From CAYQLT01 sp964418425 (lineage in GTDB: Bacteria; Bacillota; Limnochordia; Limnochordales; Geochordaceae): a stretch of DNA of 64,000 bases. The first letter of the stretch is position 1, and every line of letters begins with the position of its first letter. The stretch is taken from NCBI GenBank assembly GCA_964418425.1, contig CAYQLT010000004.1:1-64000 (forward strand). Reading direction: 5' to 3'. Positions 54,732-64,000 of this stretch are shown here, one piece after another. Under the pieces are notes generated by a model. It did not search any database and was not told the origin of the DNA. It saw nothing but the letters and a program-made list of their open reading frames with translations. A program made the position numbers and the translations under genes.

Positions 54732-57265
54732 GTGGAGCCGCCTCTCAAGCGCTCGGGTGGCTCCGAAGAGGCCAGCGCGGCCGCCGCCGCGGAAAGCGGC
54801 CCCCCGGTCTCCCCGGATGAAGCCGGCTCGTCGGAGGAGGAGGTCGGCTGCGCGGGGAGGACGGTGCCGTCACGGGCCAGGCGCCCCGCGTCGAACAGCC
54901 GGGCCAGTTCGGCGATCTGGTCACCGGTCAGCTCGCTTTTTTCCAGAAGGCCTCGAGCCACCGCATGCACCAGGGGGGCGTGCTGCTGCAAGAACTCCGT
55001 CACCTTCGCCTTCTCCCGCAACAGCAAGCGGTTGATCCGGGCCTTGAGCTCGTCGTCGGGGCCGGCTGTCCCGAAGGCCGCATAGGAGTATAGGGTCCCG
55101 TCCATCCCGTACCAGCCGATGTAAGCCATGGCAAGCCGGGTGGCCTGTTCCAGATCGCTGACGACCCCGGAGAGGCGGGTTCCCAAAAACAGCTCCTCCG
55201 CGGCTCGGGAGGCCAGAGCCACCTGGATTTGGGCCATCAGCTCCTCCTGGGAAAGGGTGTGCCGGTCGGTGATGGGGCGGGTGGCGGACAGGCCCAGGGC
55301 CCGGCCGTGGCGAATGATGGTGGTCTTGAGCAGCCGCTCGTGGGGCAAAAGCTTGAGCTGCGCCACGGCGTGGCCGGCCTCGTGGTAGGCTAGCCGGCGT
55401 CGCTCGTCCTCGGACATGGACTTGATGGGCTGCTTGAGGCCCCACTCGTGCAGCTCCCGCGCGTAGGCGATGTCCTCGTACGTGATCTGGCGGCGGCCCT
55501 CAAAGTGGGCTTTGACAACGGCCTCGTTGATCACGTGCTTGATCACGGCCGGCGTGGCGCCCACCAGGTCGGCGGAGAGTCTGTCGAGCATGGCGGGCGC
55601 GTCGAGGGCGGGGTCGTGGGCCACCTTGCTCAGGTAGTAGGCCACCACGTCCTTGCGCCCATCGAAGTCGGGGGCGTCCACCACGATCTTGCGGTCAAAC
55701 CGGCCAGGGCGCAAAAGCGCCGGATCCAGGGCCTCCGGAACGTTGGTGTTGTGCAGGAGCACAGGGGCCGACCCGCCGAAGAACGCCTCGTTGTCGCAGC
55801 CGCAGAGGTCGTAGACGTACCCGTCGTAGGGGATGCGGGTCACCGAGAGCACCGCGGCCCGAGCCGGGCGCCGGGCGGGTGGGGCCTGTCCGTCCCACAT
55901 GCCGGTTCCGTCGACGTGCCCGAGCCCGCCAACGTGCGGGCGGCCGTGGGATACCGCCCCGGCCATGGCGACGGCGCAGGTCCGCAACCCGGGGCGCGCG
56001 GCCCGCCGCTGTCGGGAGCGTCGCAGCCGGATGAGGTGGTCCCCGCAAGTCAGCTCGTCGACGCGCTTGGGGCCGATGGTACCGTCAGGGCGGACCACGA
56101 AGACCGAATGGTTGCCGGTGGCCCGGATGATCCCTCCCTGGTAACGTATCTCGTAGACGTGGTCGACCTTGTGGCGAAAGACGGCCCGCACCCTCACGAA
56201 CTGCGCACGGCCGAACCGGGAGGGATCTCCGTCCCGCCCGGCGTACCCGAGCACCTCCAGGCCATCCTCCACCGCAACCTGGTAGTCCCCTTCGCCGTCG
56301 GGGTAGTAGGGATCCGCCAGGGAGGCGATGGGCACCCATTGCGCCCGACCACCCCGCCGCACCAATACCGGCGTATCTCCCGTCACGCTGGCCGCCATGG
56401 TGAAGACCAGCGGGATGGAGGCGGGTTTCGGGCGCAGGCCCAAGACCCGAAGAAATCGGGCCCAGAGACGGGTTTCCACCCGGGGAGGGTCCATCTGCAG
56501 CAACAGCTCGTTGAGCACCAGGCTACCGCCGCCAAAGAGAGGGAAGCCCGCTCCTCCCTGGCGGGTGCGGGCGGTGGCGATGGCGTCGAACTCATCCAGG
56601 AACAAGATGGCCGCTCCATGCTCCTCCGCCAGCCGCCGGGCCTTGCGGTACATGCTCATCACGCGCAGGTTGCCGACCCCGAAGAACATGCTGGTCAGCG
56701 AAGCGGCCGACAGATACCCGAAGGGCAGCCCCGCCTCGTTGGCGATCACCTGGGCCAGGTAGGACTTCCCGGTGCCGGGCGGGCCGGTCAGGAGCATCCC
56801 CCGGGATACCTCGCCGCCCATCTCCTTGAAAGCTTTCACCCCGCGCAACAGCGTCACGATCCGGCGGGCCTGTTCCAGCACCTCGGGGTTGCCCCGGTAG
56901 TCCGCAAAGCTCACTCCCGTCTCGCCCGGCTGGATCCAGTAGGCGTGGGTGCGGCTCAGAAACCAGAAGATGGCGATGAACTGGATGACCGCAAAGGTGA
57001 TGGCAAACAGGAGCGACAAGAGGCCGCGCAGGGCGTTGAGGGTCCAGACCATGGTCGCGCCGGGATTGACATAATACCAGCGGGCATAAAGGCCCAGGGC
57101 GATGGCGAGGAAGAGCAGGAGCTTCCAACGGCTTCGGAGCCAGCGGGCCAGCAGCGGGGACGGCGCCGGCCCCTGGCCGGGCCGGCCGCCCGGGTGGGGG
57201 GCGCGCCGTGGCCGAGCGACCACCTCCGGCCGGATAGCTGCCGGGTCCCCCTTCCACCGTGCCAC
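54728..57265 (-). CDS. FtsH-like AAA/M41 metalloprotease with intein
   Basis: 845 residues from GTG 57265 (GGGGGGAG upstream). Two membrane helices (WKLLLFLAIALGLYARW; LLSLLFAITFAVIQFIAIF) precede an AAA module: Walker A LLTGPPGTGKSYLAQVIANE (about 161-168), Walker B ILFLDEFDAIATA, arginine fingers LLRPGRFDRKIVVDAP. A mini-intein separates FTMAA from TNVPEALDP at sensor 1. The M41 domain has the zinc motif AYHEAGHAVAQL (His-Glu-x2-His about 628-632) and the third ligand in SDLEQATRLA. After splicing the host is about 631 residues, normal for FtsH. The N-terminal region has cytoplasmic-facing helices rather than the usual long periplasmic domain. It converges on the pseudoprotease gene. Confidence 0.9.
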   Translation of the reverse strand: MARWKGDPAAIRPEVVARPRRAPHPGGRPGQGPAPSPLLARWLRSRWKLLLFLAIALGLYARWYYVNPGATMVWTLNALRGLLSLLFAITFAVIQFIAIFWFLSRTHAYWIQPGETGVSFADYRGNPEVLEQARRIVTLLRGVKAFKEMGGEVSRGMLLTGPPGTGKSYLAQVIANEAGLPFGYLSAASLTSMFFGVGNLRVMSMYRKARRLAEEHGAAILFLDEFDAIATARTRQGGAGFPLFGGGSLVLNELLLQMDPPRVETRLWARFLRVLGLRPKPASIPLVFTMAASVTGDTPVLVRRGGRAQWVPIASLADPYYPDGEGDYQVAVEDGLEVLGYAGRDGDPSRFGRAQFVRVRAVFRHKVDHVYEIRYQGGIIRATGNHSVFVVRPDGTIGPKRVDELTCGDHLIRLRRSRQRRAARPGLRTCAVAMAGAVSHGRPHVGGLGHVDGTGMWDGQAPPARRPARAAVLSVTRIPYDGYVYDLCGCDNEAFFGGSAPVLLHNTNVPEALDPALLRPGRFDRKIVVDAPDFDGRKDVVAYYLSKVAHDPALDAPAMLDRLSADLVGATPAVIKHVINEAVVKAHFEGRRQITYEDIAYARELHEWGLKQPIKSMSEDERRRLAYHEAGHAVAQLKLLPHERLLKTTIIRHGRALGLSATRPITDRHTLSQEELMAQIQVALASRAAEELFLGTRLSGVVSDLEQATRLAMAYIGWYGMDGTLYSYAAFGTAGPDDELKARINRLLLREKAKVTEFLQQHAPLVHAVARGLLEKSELTGDQIAELARLFDAGRLARDGTVLPAQPTSSSDEPASSGETGGPLSAAAAALASSEPPERLRGGST
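55748..56389 (-). other. Mini-intein (214 aa) inside the FtsH-like gene
   Basis: The insert starts SVTGDTPVLVRRGG (block A, N-terminal Ser) and carries block B TGNHSVFVVRPDGTIGPKRV with the Thr-x-x-His pattern and ELTCGDHLI. It ends with block F/G YDGYVYDLCGCDNEAFFGG and PVLLHN, followed by Thr as the +1 extein residue. Removing it restores FTMAATNVPEALDPALLRPG, a perfect FtsH sensor-1 region. No LAGLIDADG or HNH motif is present; the centre is an Arg/Gly/Ala-rich linker, so it has lost or never had a homing endonuclease. Splicing residues look intact. Confidence 0.88.
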
Positions 57266-57532
57266 CCGATGACTCCCCCCAACCACCTCTGGTGAAACCC
57301 TTGCGAAGCAGCCCTCGCCGCTGGAGTCGGTTCGGTTCGGAAAGGGGCCGCTCCTGTGCCCACCTGTACCCATATAGATACCTCACCCCGGGCTGGGGAG
57401 CAAAAGGGCGAGGGGATGAGGCCATCCATGGGGTGTGCCCCGCTTCGGGGAAGGAAGTGAGAGCGCTTTCGACGAACCGTTGCTCCCACCGGCCGGCAAG
57501 ACTGGCATCTTCGGCAGAAGGGGGATCGCTGC
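57266..57532. promoter_or_regulatory. Divergent intergenic region with LacI-like operator candidate
   Basis: 267 bp between the FtsH-like gene and the ABC transporter. It holds a near-palindrome GAGAGCGCTTTC (57459-57470) centred on AGCGCT, the look of a LacI-family or cre-type operator, 63 bp before the binding-protein ATG, and a CCCCG-CTT-CGGGG hairpin just before it. No LacI gene is in the window. Confidence 0.35.
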
Positions 57533-58981
57533 ATGAGCCCTGGCGAAACGCCCGCGCAGGTGAATCGGGTCGCAGAGGTGTCCCGGCGGGACTTCCTGAA
57601 GCGGGCCGGGGCCGGTGCCGCCGCGGCGGCGGCGCCGATGCTGTTCGTGCCCCGGGTCAGCGCGCAGGCCCGCCGCCGGCTGACCATCCTGCAGTGGAGT
57701 CACTTCGTGCCGTCGTACGACGTCTGGTTCGACCGGTACGCCAAGGAGTGGGGCGCGGCGCACAACCCGCCCGTCGAGGTGGTTGTCGACCATGTGTCGT
57801 TCGCCGACCTGGTTCCCCGGGCCACTGCCGAGGTGGCGGCCCAGGACGGGCACGACCTTTTCATGTTCCTCTCCCCGCCGGCTGCCTTCGAGCCTGAGGT
57901 ACTGGACATGGCCGACGTGGTGCGCGAGGTGGAGCGCCGGCACGGGCCCATAGTGGATCTGGCCAAGCGGAGCACGTACAACCCCAACACGGGTAAGTGG
58001 TTCGGCTTCTCCGACAACTACGTGCCGGACCCCGGCGACTACCTGCAGAGCGTGTGGGCCGCCATCGGGATGCCCAACGGGCCCCAGACGTGGCAGGACC
58101 TGCTGACGGCCGGGCGTGAGATTCGCCGGAGGTTCCCGGAGATCCAGATCCCCATCGGCATCGGCTACTCCCAGGACATCGACTCCAACATGGCGACGCG
58201 GGCCATCCTCTGGTCCTTCGGCGCCTCCGTCCAGGACGCCAACGAAAACGTGGTGCTGCGCTCGGATGAGACCCGAGAGGCTTTGGAGTTCGGGGTGCGG
58301 CTTTTCCGCGAGGCTATGAGCCCGGCGGTTCTGACGTGGAACGCGGCCTCCAACAACCAGGCCCTCAACGCCCGCCAGACCGCCTACATCCTCAATTCCA
58401 TCTCGGCGTACCGCACCGCCCAGGACAACAAGCTGCCGGTGGCGGACGACATCTTCTTCGTGGGCGCCCTGAGGGGGCCGCGCGCCCGCTGGGCGAGCGA
58501 GCACGTCATGGGCGTCTACGTCGTCTGGAAGTTCGCCAAGAGCCCGGACCTGGCCAAGGAGTTTCTGGTCGACCTGGTGGACCATTACCGGGATGCGGTC
58601 ATGGCCAGCAAGCTCTATAACTTCCCGTCGTTCCCCGGCTCCGTCGCCGATCCGACGCTGGCCGTCTCCCAGAAGCCGGCGGCCGGCCAGCGGTGGCTGG
58701 AGGAGGTTTGCCAGAACGATCCGTTCGGTTCCAAACCACCCAACAAGCTGGCCCCCATCGCCAGCGCTTTGGAGTGGTCGACCAACGTGGGCCATCCCGG
58801 GCCTGCAAACCCCGCCATCGGGGAGATCTTCGACACCTTCGTGATCCCCGACATGTTCGCCAAGGCCGCCACGGGCACGCTGTCCGTCCGGGATGCCCTG
58901 GAGGAGGCGGACCGGCGGGTCAAGGACATCTTCAACAAGTGGCGAAGGCGTGGGCTTGTAGGCGGCGGCCGGGACCGCTGA
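57533..58981 (+). CDS. ABC transporter substrate-binding protein (Tat-exported)
   Basis: 482 residues with a twin-arginine signal (VSRRDFLKRAGAGAAAAAAP) and then a family-1 extracellular solute-binding fold: LTILQWSHFVPSYDVWFDRY, AAQDGHDLFMFLSPPAAFEP, WFGFSDNYVPDPGDYLQSVW and IPIGIGYSQDIDSNMATRAI. Tat use implies folding before export. Carbohydrate-type ligand is likely (UgpB/MalE class) but the exact sugar or polyol is unknown. ATG 57533 follows GAAGGGGG. It heads a four-gene importer. Confidence 0.9.
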   Translation: MSPGETPAQVNRVAEVSRRDFLKRAGAGAAAAAAPMLFVPRVSAQARRRLTILQWSHFVPSYDVWFDRYAKEWGAAHNPPVEVVVDHVSFADLVPRATAEVAAQDGHDLFMFLSPPAAFEPEVLDMADVVREVERRHGPIVDLAKRSTYNPNTGKWFGFSDNYVPDPGDYLQSVWAAIGMPNGPQTWQDLLTAGREIRRRFPEIQIPIGIGYSQDIDSNMATRAILWSFGASVQDANENVVLRSDETREALEFGVRLFREAMSPAVLTWNAASNNQALNARQTAYILNSISAYRTAQDNKLPVADDIFFVGALRGPRARWASEHVMGVYVVWKFAKSPDLAKEFLVDLVDHYRDAVMASKLYNFPSFPGSVADPTLAVSQKPAAGQRWLEEVCQNDPFGSKPPNKLAPIASALEWSTNVGHPGPANPAIGEIFDTFVIPDMFAKAATGTLSVRDALEEADRRVKDIFNKWRRRGLVGGGRDR

Positions 58982-59036
58982 GGTTGTGCGCGGGGGCGGT
59001 TGGAAAGCGGCCGCCCCCGCTTGCGAGGGATAGGGC

Positions 59037-60063
<1,027 letters not shown>

Positions 60064-60077
<14 letters not shown>

Positions 60078-61032
60078 ACCCATCGCCCGGCAGGGGCCGG
60101 TCGACCAGGCCGCCCTGGAGCAGGCACCGGCGGCCCCCCGAGCGGCCTGGTACGACCGGCCAGGAGTGCTGGGTACGTTGATGTTGGGGCCTGCGCTGGT
60201 CTACGTGGCGCTTTTGGTGGGCGTGCCGTTCGTCCTGGCCATCGTGCTCAGCTTCAGCGAGGCGACGGCGGGCAGTTTGTCCCTCTCCTTCGTGGGTTTG
60301 CGCAACTTCGCCTCGGTGCTGACCGACTCGCTCTTCCAGCGGGCCCTGCGCAACACGGTGGTCTTCACCGTTGTCTCCCAGCTGACGGTGATGGTGATGG
60401 CCACCGCGCTCGCGACGCTGCTCAACATGGCCTTTCGGGGGCGGCGGGTGGTGCGGTTTTTGCTCCTGCTGCCGTGGGCTGCGCCCATCGCGCTCTCCAG
60501 CATGGCCTGGACATGGATATTCGACTCCACCTTCAGCGTGGTCAACTGGACCCTGAGTGTCCTCAAGCTCCTGAAACCGGGTCAGTGGCTGTACTGGTTC
60601 GGGGATCCCCAGCTGGCGATGCTGGCCATCATCATCGTGCACGTGTGGCGCATGTTACCCTTCTCGACCGTGGTGCTGCTGGCAGGGATGAGCTCCATCC
60701 CCCAGGAGATCGTGGAGGCGGCGGTGGTGGACGGGGCGAGCTTCTGGAGAAGGCTGTTTCACGTCAACGTACCCCTCTTGCTTCCCGTGGTGACCGTGGC
60801 GGTGCTGTTCGGTGTGGTTTTCACCTTCACGGACCTGACCGTCGTCTACCTGCTCACCCGCGGAGGGCCCTACAACACCACCCACGTGCTGGCAAGCCTC
60901 GCCTTTCAGCGGGGCATCCTGAGCGCCAACCTGGGCGAGGGAGCGGCCATCGCCCTCTTCCTCTTCCCTGTGCTGCTGGTTGCGGCCGTGCTGATGCTGC
61001 GACTGGCGCGCCGGGCGGAGGTGGGTGTGTGA
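60064..61032 (+). CDS. ABC transporter permease 1 (UgpA/MalF type)
   Basis: 322 residues with six membrane helices and the EAA loop VEAAVVDGASFWRRLFHVNV that docks on the ATPase. The first helix is in GTLMLGPALVYVALLVGVPF and a motif VGLRNFASVLTDSLFQRALR is typical of the MalF group. GTG 60064 overlaps the ATPase gene end; the stop shares bases with the next start (TGATG). Confidence 0.9.
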
Positions 61033-61907
61033 TGGGCGCACTGGCGGGCGGACGGGCTGTATCCAAGATGGCGCTGAGGGCGCTTTTGTATCTGACGGTG
61101 ACGGCTTTCACGCTGTTCGCGGTGTTCCCCTTCTACTGGATGTTGCTGACGGCCTTCAAGCAGAACCGGGACCTGTACGTGGGGGCCACCAACCTCTCCC
61201 ACATCCCGTGGATCCTCAACGACCCGCCCACCCTGGACCACATCCGCCTGCTGTTTCGGGGAACCCCCTTTGTGACGTGGCTGTCCAACACAGCCTTCGT
61301 CGGGGGGCTGGTGGTGCTCATCACGGTGGTGCTGGCCGTACCCGCGGGCTACAGCCTGGCGCGGCTGGTCGGCCCCTGGGGCGAACGGCTGGGTATCGGG
61401 GTCTTCCTCACCTACCTGATCCCGCCGACCCTGTTGTTCATCCCCTTCTCCCGGGTCATCGCGGTGTTGGGCCTGCAAAACTCCCCGTGGGCGCTGGTGC
61501 TGGTCTACCCGACCTTCACGGTGCCGTTCACCACCTGGCTTTTGATGGGCTTCTTCCGGTCCATCCCCAGGGACCTGGAGGAGCAGGCCATGATCGACGG
61601 CTACAGCCGGCTGGAGAGCATCGCACGGGTGGTACTGCCCCTGTCGGTTCCGGGCATCCTCACGGGCATCATCTTCGCGTTCACGCTGGTCATGCAGGAG
61701 TTCGTGTACGCCCTGACGTTCATCAGTTCCGTGGGAAAGATGACCATCAGCCTGGGGGTCCCCGTGGCGCTGGTTCGGGGTGACGTGTTTTACTGGGGTT
61801 CCCTTATGGCGGCATGCCTCATCGCCAGCGTCCCCATCGCCGTCATCTACAACCTCTTCATGGATCGCTTCGTGGCCGGAATCACCGCCGGGGCGGTGAA
61901 AGGCTAG
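61032..61907 (+). CDS. ABC transporter permease 2 (UgpE/MalG type)
   Basis: 291 residues with six helices. Motifs: FTLFAVFPFYWMLLTAFKQN, GYSLARLVGPWGERLGIGVF, WLLMGFFRSIPRDLEEQAMI and the EAA loop EEQAMIDGYSRLESIARVVL, then FTLVMQEFVYALTF. ATG 61032 overlaps the previous stop by one base. It completes the importer; no glycosidase or kinase gene follows to hint at the substrate. Confidence 0.92.
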   Translation: MGALAGGRAVSKMALRALLYLTVTAFTLFAVFPFYWMLLTAFKQNRDLYVGATNLSHIPWILNDPPTLDHIRLLFRGTPFVTWLSNTAFVGGLVVLITVVLAVPAGYSLARLVGPWGERLGIGVFLTYLIPPTLLFIPFSRVIAVLGLQNSPWALVLVYPTFTVPFTTWLLMGFFRSIPRDLEEQAMIDGYSRLESIARVVLPLSVPGILTGIIFAFTLVMQEFVYALTFISSVGKMTISLGVPVALVRGDVFYWGSLMAACLIASVPIAVIYNLFMDRFVAGITAGAVKG

Positions 61908-61999
61908 GCGCCGCAAGGGCCGGGTATGAGGGCGACCCTCCCCCGGCAGGCTAAGGGCCGGCTCCTTCGCTGTGGAGCCGGGAAGAGGGCCGGTCCGAC

Positions 62000-63201
62000 G
62001 TGCGGGGCGAGACGGCTCGCTGGTTTGCGGTGCTGGCCGCGGTACCCTTCGTGATGGTGCTGGGCAATTCCATGCTGATCCCGGTGCTGCCCACCCTCAA
62101 GGCACGCCTGGGTCTGACGCCGGTGGAGATGGGTCTGGTCATCACCGCCTTCTCGCTGCCTGCGGGCGCGACGATCCCGCTGGCCGGAGCCCTCTCGGAC
62201 CGGGTGGGGCGCAAGGCGGTCATGGTGCCTGCCCTGGTGCTGTACGGAGTTGGCGGCCTTCTGGCGGGACTGGCGGCCTGGCTCATGCCGGGGCGGTTCT
62301 GGCCCATCCTGGCCGCAAGGGCCCTGCAGGGCGTGGGGGCGGGCGGCACCTACCAGCTCGCCATGGCGCTGGCGGGCGACGTCTTTCAAAGCCGGGAGCG
62401 GGTCAGGGCGCTGGGCCTGCTGGAGGCCAGCAACGGCCTCGGCAAGGTGGTCAGCCCGCTTTTGGGGGCGCTGGCCGCCGTGGGGGTCTGGTTTCTCCCC
62501 TTTTTCGTGTACGGGCTCGTTGCGCTCCCCACGGCCGCGGGGGTATACCTGGCGATACCGGAATCCCCCGGGGGCCGCCCGGCGCAAGGGATGGGAACCT
62601 ACCTGCGCCAGCTGGGTTCGGTGGCTCGCCGCAGGGGAGGGATGCTCGCGGCCAGTTACGGAGCCGGCCTGGTGGCGCTGTTTACCCTCTTCGGCGTGCT
62701 CAGCTACGCAAGCGACCTCCTGGAGCAGCTTTCCACGCTGGGGCAGCTGGGTCGAGGGGCGGTCATCTCCATCCCCGTAGGTCTGATGGCCGCCGCTGCG
62801 TATGCAGCGGGAGTGTACCTGCAGCGCCGCCCGGCGCACGCCACATCCGTGGCGGCGGGGGGCCTGGGCGTGGCATCGGGGGGGCTCCTGCTGCTGGGCC
62901 TGCAAGGGCAAGCCCTCGGCGGCCTCGTCGCGGCGACGTCGGTGCTGGGGTTGGGCGTGGGGGCCGTGCTTCCGGCCATCAACGCCGCGGTCACCGGCGC
63001 GGCCCCCCGGAGCGAGCGGGGCGCGGTGACGGCCCTTTACGGAACCGTCCGCTTCAGCGGGGTTGCTGCCGGCCCGCCCATCTTCGGGCTGGCCCAGCAA
63101 CCCGAGCTACGCCTCGCGATCTTCGGCGCCTGCGCCGCGGCCACCGCCCTGGCCGCCTGGGGCGTGGCGGCAACCCGCCTGCCGGTCGGCCCCCCTCGTC
63201 A
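62000..63201 (+). CDS. MFS transporter without an in-frame stop in the window
   Basis: From GTG 62000 the frame encodes about 397 residues of a 12-helix MFS protein: FVMVLGNSMLIPVLPTLKAR, GAL-SDRVGRKAVMVPALVL (the loop 2-3 motif), RALQGVGAGGTYQLAMALAG and FSGVAAGPPIFGLAQ. The protein fold ends near 63190, but no stop appears in this frame up to 64000; beyond 63200 the translation is Ser/Pro/Arg-rich and antisense to the ParB-like gene. The end given is where the domain ends, not a stop. A shift at the C-run near 63199-63205 or loss of the stop are possible. Drug-efflux type is likely. Confidence 0.75.
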
Positions 63202-64000
63202 ACCCACCGACAGCCTGTCGGAGGGCTCCTCGGACCCGCCCACCGAGCCGTTGGAACCCGGCATGTGGGCCCGGCCGTCCGGCCCGCTGTCCTGGCGTAG
63301 CCGAGACAGCAGCGCTGCCCGTGCGAACCCTTCCGGCGCCACCGACCGGCCCTTCAGGCGTCCCTTGCTGCGCCTGCGCTTGCGGGCGGCCTTCAACAGC
63401 TCCAGCCTGCGGCGGGCTGCCGCCTCCGGGTTGTCCACCTCGCCGGCGAACGCGATCACGTCATCGATCCACCGCCGGATGGTCTGCAGGTACTCCACGA
63501 GCTGGGTCCGCTGCTCCGGAGCCGTATGCCGCAACAGCCCCCCCAAAAGCTGCGCCAGTACCGCCCGAAAGCGGTCCAGCGCCAGAAGCACCCTGCGGAA
63601 GGCTCGGTCTTCCTTATCCGTCCGGCCCGCAGCCTGGCGAGCGCCTACCGACTTGCCGTCGCCGTCGCCCGCCTCGCCCTGCTCCTCATCCCATGGCTCG
63701 CCCTCATCGCCAAGCTCGCCGTCGTCGCCTGCCTTCCGCCCTGCCCCCCGCAGCGCCTTGCCCGGCGAGAGCAACCCCGCTTCGCCGCCGCGAACGATGG
63801 CCACCGCCTGTTCGATGCTGAGGTTGTCCGACTCCCGAACCAGCTGGGCGACCTGCCGGGTCTCCGCCTTGCTCAGGCGGTGCTCCAGCACGGCGTCCAG
63901 GAGCACCACGGCGATCTGGGGACTTCCCAGGCGCGCCGCCAGGGCCTTGGCTTCGGAGATGTGGGAGAGGGTCAGAGGGGAATCCCCGCCCATGGAGTTG
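63199..64000 (-). CDS. ParB-like protein, N-terminus outside the window
   Basis: At least 267 residues, with the frame open to the right edge; an ATG at 63993 is probably internal. PLTLSHISEAKALAARLGSP, QIAVVLLDAVLEHRLSKAE and TRQVAQLVRESDNLSIEQAV resemble the region after the HTH in ParB/RepB partition proteins. A low-complexity acidic linker follows (DDGELGDEGEPWDEEQGEAG) and then a helical basic end with LLRHTAPEQRTQLVEYLQTI and ARRRLELLKAARKRRRSKGR. Third-position G/C use supports a real gene. It could be a chromosomal ParB-like protein or part of a plasmid-type partition system; the missing N-terminus would decide. Confidence 0.5.
   Translation of the reverse strand, partial: NSMGGDSPLTLSHISEAKALAARLGSPQIAVVLLDAVLEHRLSKAETRQVAQLVRESDNLSIEQAVAIVRGGEAGLLSPGKALRGAGRKAGDDGELGDEGEPWDEEQGEAGDGDGKSVGARQAAGRTDKEDRAFRRVLLALDRFRAVLAQLLGGLLRHTAPEQRTQLVEYLQTIRRWIDDVIAFAGEVDNPEAAARRRLELLKAARKRRRSKGRLKGRSVAPEGFARAALLSRLRQDSGPDGRAHMPGSNGSVGGSEEPSDRLSVG

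Overview
The window is a very GC-rich bacterial scaffold (two 100-N gaps, at 38752-38851 and 48309-48408). The content suggests a thermophilic or environmental member of the high-GC Bacillota lineages (Limnochordia, Symbiobacteriia or Thermaerobacter-like). The evidence is a Firmicutes-type purE..D operon with separate purS, purQ and purL, a ykkC/PRPP-type riboswitch, a Tat-dependent sugar ABC transporter, a flagellin remnant, and a Wzi-like outer-membrane barrel that would fit a diderm Bacillota. The lineage is an inference; no rRNA gene is present.

Layout. 1-4530 is a decayed region: the tail of an MFS gene, an ArsR regulator, a frameshifted flagellin remnant, an IS1202-like insertion sequence with doubled terminal motifs and a frameshifted transposase, a second transposase scrap and a perfect 28-bp palindrome. 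4538-12183 holds a PAS-GAF-SARP regulator, a PIN/ribbon-helix-helix toxin-antitoxin pair, and DUF4058, YggU, YyaL and DUF488 genes. 12237-20285 is a nitrogen-oxide block: two NnrS-like membrane proteins, a hemerythrin-DUF2249 protein, a Crp/Fnr regulator and a copper nitrite reductase, with an Hpt-REC-REC-GGDEF protein among them. Three matching GTGA-N6-TCAC palindromes lie upstream of genes in this block and fit the recognition helix of the local Crp/Fnr protein.

20290-36599 carries DNA repair (ogt), a 50-residue membrane peptide, and then a riboswitch-led purine operon purE-B-C-S-Q-L-F-M-N-D in which nearly every junction is a start/stop overlap; purK and purH are absent. Next come an SQR-like flavoprotein and a folate cluster: a divergent DHPS paralogue, folK, and a FolP-FolB fusion. 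36610-44257 holds a ferritin-like protein and a probable six-gene minus-strand operon: TRAP transporter dctPQM, SDR, ALDH and an S9 peptidase. This looks like uptake of an organic acid or polyol-type compound followed by oxidation.

44371-57265 has the Wzi-like barrel with a divergent lipoprotein, an acyl-CoA ligase and thioesterase, then an unknown protein, a penicillin-acylase-family hydrolase and an S41-like protein that has lost its catalytic Ser and Lys. Convergent to these is an FtsH-like AAA/M41 protease interrupted by a 214-residue mini-intein exactly at the sensor-1 ATN motif. 57533-61907 is a complete carbohydrate-type ABC importer. The right edge has an MFS gene with no in-frame stop, running antisense over a ParB-like gene that leaves the window.

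The items most worth following are the FtsH intein, the PRPP riboswitch, the Crp/Fnr box triad and the divergent DHPS paralogue. No tRNA, rRNA or CRISPR array was seen.
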